Source: Oscillospiraceae bacterium (lineage in GTDB: Bacteria > Bacillota > Clostridia > Oscillospirales > Ruminococcaceae). From it: DNA of 9,151 bases. This document shows, one piece after another, positions 6,524 to 9,151 of the stretch (position 1 is its first letter; each line of letters starts with the position of its first letter). The translations under genes and the position numbers were made by a program. Where the stretch lies: assembly GCA_020024235.1 (NCBI GenBank), contig JAHHUA010000062.1:1-9151 (forward strand), in the 5' to 3' direction. A model generated the notes under the pieces. It saw only the letters and a list, made by a program, of their open reading frames with translations, did no database searches and was not told where the DNA came from.

Positions 6524-7101
6524 AAAAATTATTATCAGTAATATTGGCAATTTTTTTAACAACCTGCGGTATGCTTTTGGCAGTCAGCATAATACAAAAG
6601 GAAAAATCAATTGTAAAAGAAACATTGCCTATAAAATATGAGGAAATAATAAAAAATACAGCCGAAAAATATGATATTTCACCTTCTTTGCTTTTTGCAC
6701 TTATTTATACCGAAAGCAGATTTGACCCTGAGGCTGAATCCTATGCAGGTGCTGTGGGACTTACTCAAATTAATGAGGAAACCTTTGATTGGATAAAATG
6801 GCGTAAATCAGAAGAAAGGGATTTATCATTTGAAGATGTAAAAAATCCCGAAATCTCCGTGGATTACGGAGCATATCTGCTTAAACATCACATTGATGAA
6901 TTTGAAGATGTGGATTTGGCTCTTTGTGCATACAATGCAGGCAGAGGAAATGTCATAAGCTGGCTCAAAAATGACGAATATTCGGAAAACACCGAAAACG
7001 GAAGAAAACTTAAAGAAATTCCCTTTGGGGAAACAAAAGCTTATGTTAAAAAAATAAAAGAGTTGACTATTAAGTATCAAAGCTTGTATAATATAAAGTA
7101 A
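6520..7101 (+). CDS. Membrane-anchored lytic transglycosylase (SLT/LysM-less, Slt70-like domain)
   Basis: The protein should cleave the beta-1,4 bond between N-acetylmuramic acid and N-acetylglucosamine in peptidoglycan, acting outside the membrane. It has 193 residues: a positively charged start (MKK), one hydrophobic segment at about 4-25 serving as a signal anchor, a short linker, and an SLT catalytic domain from about 40. The catalytic glutamate is E65 in YTESRFDPEAESYAGAVGLTQI; AYNAG at 137-141 and the late ETKAYVKKI element are family hallmarks. Where most homologues have GLMQIMP, this one has GLTQINEET. No cell-wall binding repeats are present, so the membrane segment probably provides localisation. 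The start overlaps the coaE stop (ATGA), with a GAGG site only three bases upstream, so translation is probably coupled. The 3' end contains the predicted promoter for the next gene. Confidence 0.93.
   Translation: MKKLLSVILAIFLTTCGMLLAVSIIQKEKSIVKETLPIKYEEIIKNTAEKYDISPSLLFALIYTESRFDPEAESYAGAVGLTQINEETFDWIKWRKSEERDLSFEDVKNPEISVDYGAYLLKHHIDEFEDVDLALCAYNAGRGNVISWLKNDEYSENTENGRKLKEIPFGETKAYVKKIKELTIKYQSLYNIK
7063..7092 (+). promoter_or_regulatory. Predicted sigma-A promoter for the M18 aminopeptidase, inside the transglycosylase 3' end
   Basis: TTGACT (7063-7068), an 18-base spacer and a perfect TATAAT (7087-7092) lie within the last codons of the transglycosylase gene. The predicted transcript starts near 7099, almost at the stop codon, giving a leader of about 60 bases before the aminopeptidase ATG. 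Confidence 0.7.
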
Positions 7102-7103
7102 GC

Positions 7104-7121
7104 AGTCGGTATTTGCCGATT
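7104..7121 (+). other. Small hairpin in the predicted aminopeptidase leader
   Basis: AGTCGGT (7104-7110) can pair with GCCGATT (7115-7121) around a four-base loop, with G-U pairs at two positions. No T run follows, so it is not a typical terminator. It would lie near the 5' end of the predicted transcript and might protect it from decay, an inference. Confidence 0.35.
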
Positions 7122-7158
7122 ACTATATAAAAATAATTTATAAGGGAGGATATTTACA

Positions 7159-8562
7159 ATGGAAAAAACAAAAGGACAACAATTGGCAGAAGAATTGATG
7201 CTTAAACGCAAACATGCCTCTGAAATTCTTTCAGAAGAAGAAGCTGCTAAGGCAGATGAATTCTGTGAAGACTACAAGAAATTTTTGGATTCTTCCAAAA
7301 CAGAAAGAGAAGCTGTTGATACAACAATAGCTATGCTTAAAGAAAGAGGATTCGTTGAATTTGATCCCAGCAAGAAATATGAAGCAGGCGCTAAGGTTTA
7401 TATGAATAACCGTGGCAAAGCTTTGGTATTCTCTATTGTTGGTAAAAAACCTCTTAACGAAGGCACAAGAATTCTTGCCAGCCACATTGACTCTCCTCGT
7501 CTTGACTTAAAACCAAGCCCACTTTACGAAAGCAGTGATATCGCTTTGTTCAAGACACATTACTACGGCGGTATCAGAAAGTATCAGTGGCCTACACTTC
7601 CTCTTGCACTTCACGGTGTAATTGTTAAGAAGAACGGCGAAACAATTAAGGTTAGAATCGGTGATAACGATGATGAACCTATTTTCTTCATTTCAGACCT
7701 TCTTCCTCACCTTGCTAAAGACCAAAACCAAAGAACTTTGGGAGGCGGCTTTAAAGGTGAAGAACTTAATGTATTGGTTGGTACCCGTCCGTTTATGGAT
7801 GACAAAGCAAGCGAAAAAGTTAAGCTTAACATTCTCAGCATCCTCAATAAAAAGTATGGCATTGTAGAAGGAGATTTCCTCTCTGCTGAACTTTCTATGG
7901 TTCCTGCAAGCAATGCAAGAGATATCGGTTTTGACAGAAGTCTTATCGGTGCATACGGTCATGATGACAGAGTTTGTGCTTACACATCTATTATGGCTTG
8001 TCTTGACAAGGAAAACGAAGTTCCTGAATACACATGGATCAATATCCTTGCTGATAAGGAAGAAATCGGTTCAACAGGTGCTACAGGTTTGCAGGCAAGA
8101 TACCTCCAATACTTTGTAGAAGATTTGGCTAAGCCCCACGGAATTGAAGGCAGAACAGTTCTTCAAAATTCCAAGTGTCTTTCTGCTGACGTTTCTGCAG
8201 CATTTGACCCAACATTCCCTGAAGTTTCCGAAGCTAACAATGTTTCTTACCTCAACAAGGGTGTAGTTCTCATTAAATATACAGGTTCAGGCGGCAAGAG
8301 CGGTACAAATGACTCTTCTGCTGAATATATGCAGTTCTGCAGAAACTACATGGATAAAGCTAATGTAGTATGGCAGACAGGTGAACTGGGTAAGGTTGAC
8401 CAAGGCGGCGGCGGTACAGTTGCAAGATATATAGGTGAACTTTGTGTTGACACAGTTGACTTGGGTGTTCCGGTTCTCGCAATGCACGCTCCAATGGAAG
8501 TTGTAGCTAAATTCGACGTTTACGAAACATACAGAGCATTTTCTGAATTTATCAGAGCGTAA
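7159..8562 (+). CDS. M18 family zinc aminopeptidase
   Basis: M18 enzymes are cytosolic di-zinc aminopeptidases, often forming dodecamers, that remove N-terminal residues from peptides. The protein has 467 residues, within the family's usual 430-480. The metal and catalytic residues align with the known pattern of human aspartyl aminopeptidase: H109 in ASHIDSPRLD, D270 in GHDDRV as bridging ligand, E301 as general base and E302 as ligand in DKEEIGS, D344 in SADVSAAFDP and H443 in AMHAPMEV. The residue preference (acidic or hydrophobic) cannot be assigned. The start has AAGGGAGG 9 bases upstream. It has its own predicted promoter and a strong terminator, so it appears to form its own unit. Its codons differ from those of its neighbours: only 2 of 25 isoleucines use ATA, against 6 of the first 10 in the transglycosylase gene, which suggests strong expression rather than transfer. 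Confidence 0.96.
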   Translation: MEKTKGQQLAEELMLKRKHASEILSEEEAAKADEFCEDYKKFLDSSKTEREAVDTTIAMLKERGFVEFDPSKKYEAGAKVYMNNRGKALVFSIVGKKPLNEGTRILASHIDSPRLDLKPSPLYESSDIALFKTHYYGGIRKYQWPTLPLALHGVIVKKNGETIKVRIGDNDDEPIFFISDLLPHLAKDQNQRTLGGGFKGEELNVLVGTRPFMDDKASEKVKLNILSILNKKYGIVEGDFLSAELSMVPASNARDIGFDRSLIGAYGHDDRVCAYTSIMACLDKENEVPEYTWINILADKEEIGSTGATGLQARYLQYFVEDLAKPHGIEGRTVLQNSKCLSADVSAAFDPTFPEVSEANNVSYLNKGVVLIKYTGSGGKSGTNDSSAEYMQFCRNYMDKANVVWQTGELGKVDQGGGGTVARYIGELCVDTVDLGVPVLAMHAPMEVVAKFDVYETYRAFSEFIRA

Positions 8563-8580
8563 TTTAATTTACATATAAAT

Positions 8581-8620
8581 ATAAACGGCGCTTACGACTT
8601 TCGCAAGTGCCGTTTATTTT
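8581..8620 (+). terminator. Strong Rho-independent terminator after the aminopeptidase gene
   Basis: A stem of 13 pairs joins 8581-8593 (ATAAACGGCGCTT) to 8605-8617 (AAGTGCCGTTTAT), with one G-U pair and an 11-base loop. It is followed by TTTT (8617-8620). It begins 18 bases after the aminopeptidase stop and ends 7 bases before the next gene's ribosome site. Confidence 0.85.
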
Positions 8621-8627
8621 AATATAC

Positions 8628-8633
8628 AGGAGG
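8628..8633 (+). promoter_or_regulatory. Ribosome binding site supporting a TTG start
   Basis: A perfect AGGAGG lies 8 bases before TTG 8642, which opens a frame uninterrupted to the window edge. The alternative TTG at 8638 meets a stop after four codons. Confidence 0.7.
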
Positions 8634-8641
8634 AATATTGT

Positions 8642-9151
8642 TTGGAAATTAATAAAGCACAAATTATTATAAAAGAATTTGCCTCAAAAGCTTTTAAACA
8701 AATAGGAAAGACAATTTTACTGTATATAGTATGTATTGGGTATTTGGTTTGGTGGGCAGGATTTAATAAATTTGTTTACCTTATGATTGGTATTACAGCA
8801 GCTTCTGTTGTTTATTTTGTTTTTACATTTGTATATAAGATAAAAAAATTTAAAGATAACTTTGATTTACTCAATCCCAAAATTCAGAAAGAAATATCTG
8901 ATGAGTTTTATAATAAACATACAATATGCAAACTTTTTAAAGGCGAAGTTCATCTTCTTTCTGAGTATATTGTGTACAGAAGCGGATCCGACTTTTCTAT
9001 ACTGCCTATTTATGATATAGAAAAAATTAAATTTTTTAAGCCAAGCAAAACCTATGGTCTTAGCGCTTGTTTAACGGTTACTTTAAACAACGAAAAAAAT
9101 TACGGATTTGAGTTTTTTGGTAAACATCAAAATGAATACAATATATTAATC
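8642..9151 (+). CDS. Small membrane protein of unknown function (C-terminal part beyond window)
   Basis: I do not recognise this gene by family. The 170 visible codons are open to the edge. The N-terminal 20 residues are amphipathic and basic (IIIKEFASKAFKQIGK). Two hydrophobic segments follow at about 24-40 (TILLYIVCIGYLVWWAG) and 44-65, separated by a very short turn, suggesting a membrane hairpin. A charged region (KIKKFKDNF) comes next, and from about residue 90 a soluble segment of alternating strands (VHLLSEYIVYRS, SILPIYDIEKIKFF, ACLTVTLNNEKNYGFEFF). That layout resembles small YcxB-like or PH-like membrane proteins, but this is only a guess from pattern. The TTG start has a perfect AGGAGG 8 bases upstream. 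The gene lies directly behind the aminopeptidase terminator, and I see no -35/-10 pair for it. Codon use is strongly AT-biased, as in the coaE and transglycosylase genes. Confidence 0.8.
   Translation, partial: MEINKAQIIIKEFASKAFKQIGKTILLYIVCIGYLVWWAGFNKFVYLMIGITAASVVYFVFTFVYKIKKFKDNFDLLNPKIQKEISDEFYNKHTICKLFKGEVHLLSEYIVYRSGSDFSILPIYDIEKIKFFKPSKTYGLSACLTVTLNNEKNYGFEFFGKHQNEYNILI

Noticed and set aside
6520..6600. Lipoprotein signal with Cys16 in the transglycosylase (LTTC)
   Set aside because: The residue before the cysteine is Thr, which lipobox sites do not normally allow, and the hydrophobic stretch continues past the cysteine, fitting a membrane anchor.
7231..7485. Minus-strand open frames inside the aminopeptidase, prfA and sua5 genes
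   Set aside because: They lie opposite well-supported conserved genes, have no ribosome sites I can see, and their translations resemble no family; they are shadows of the real frames.
1..9151. CRISPR array, insertion sequence, phage or defence genes, tRNA genes, attachment sites
   Set aside because: No direct repeat series, transposase-like frame, terminal inverted repeats or tRNA-like fold was seen; all long frames are housekeeping genes or the unassigned membrane protein.

Overview
The window is ordinary bacterial chromosome from a low-GC Gram-positive organism, most likely a Clostridia member (Oscillospirales/Ruminococcaceae-like). The evidence is the AT-rich DNA, strong AGGAGG-type ribosome binding sites, frequent GTG/TTG starts, sigma-A-like promoters, and the gene set: a DUF951 protein next to prfA and a long Sua5, coaE followed by a small lytic transglycosylase, and a clostridial-type M18 aminopeptidase. 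The lineage is an inference. I see no tRNA, rRNA, CRISPR array, insertion sequence, phage gene or defence system, and no intergenic stretch longer than about 200 bases.

Layout. Positions 1-1562 (minus strand) hold a two-gene unit: a HAD-family phosphatase, then an RluA-type rRNA/tRNA pseudouridine synthase whose C-terminal end is cut by the window edge. A 160-base divergent region carries two back-to-back promoters, one for this unit and one for radC (1723-2421, plus). radC converges on a three-S1-domain RNA-binding protein (2425-3348, minus) with only 3 bases between the stop codons. A second divergent region (3349-3541) carries an extended -10 promoter for a plus-strand run: DUF951 protein, a terminator-like hairpin, prfA (release factor 1), sua5 (threonylcarbamoyl-AMP synthase), coaE (dephospho-CoA kinase) and a membrane-anchored lytic transglycosylase. 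These are tightly spaced or overlapping from sua5 onward. The M18 aminopeptidase (7159-8562) appears to have its own strong promoter inside the end of the transglycosylase gene and its own terminator. It also has visibly different codon use, which suggests high expression. The last gene (8642 to the edge) is an incomplete small membrane protein of unknown function.

Functionally the window is mainly translation and housekeeping: RNA modification (RluA-type enzyme; Sua5 for t6A in tRNA), translation termination (RF1), RNA binding (S1 protein), coenzyme A synthesis, peptidoglycan turnover and peptide degradation. I did not find a new biological system. The points most worth a second look are regulatory: two terminators each followed at once by a gene with no clear promoter of its own (prfA and the final membrane protein), and the separately driven aminopeptidase gene.
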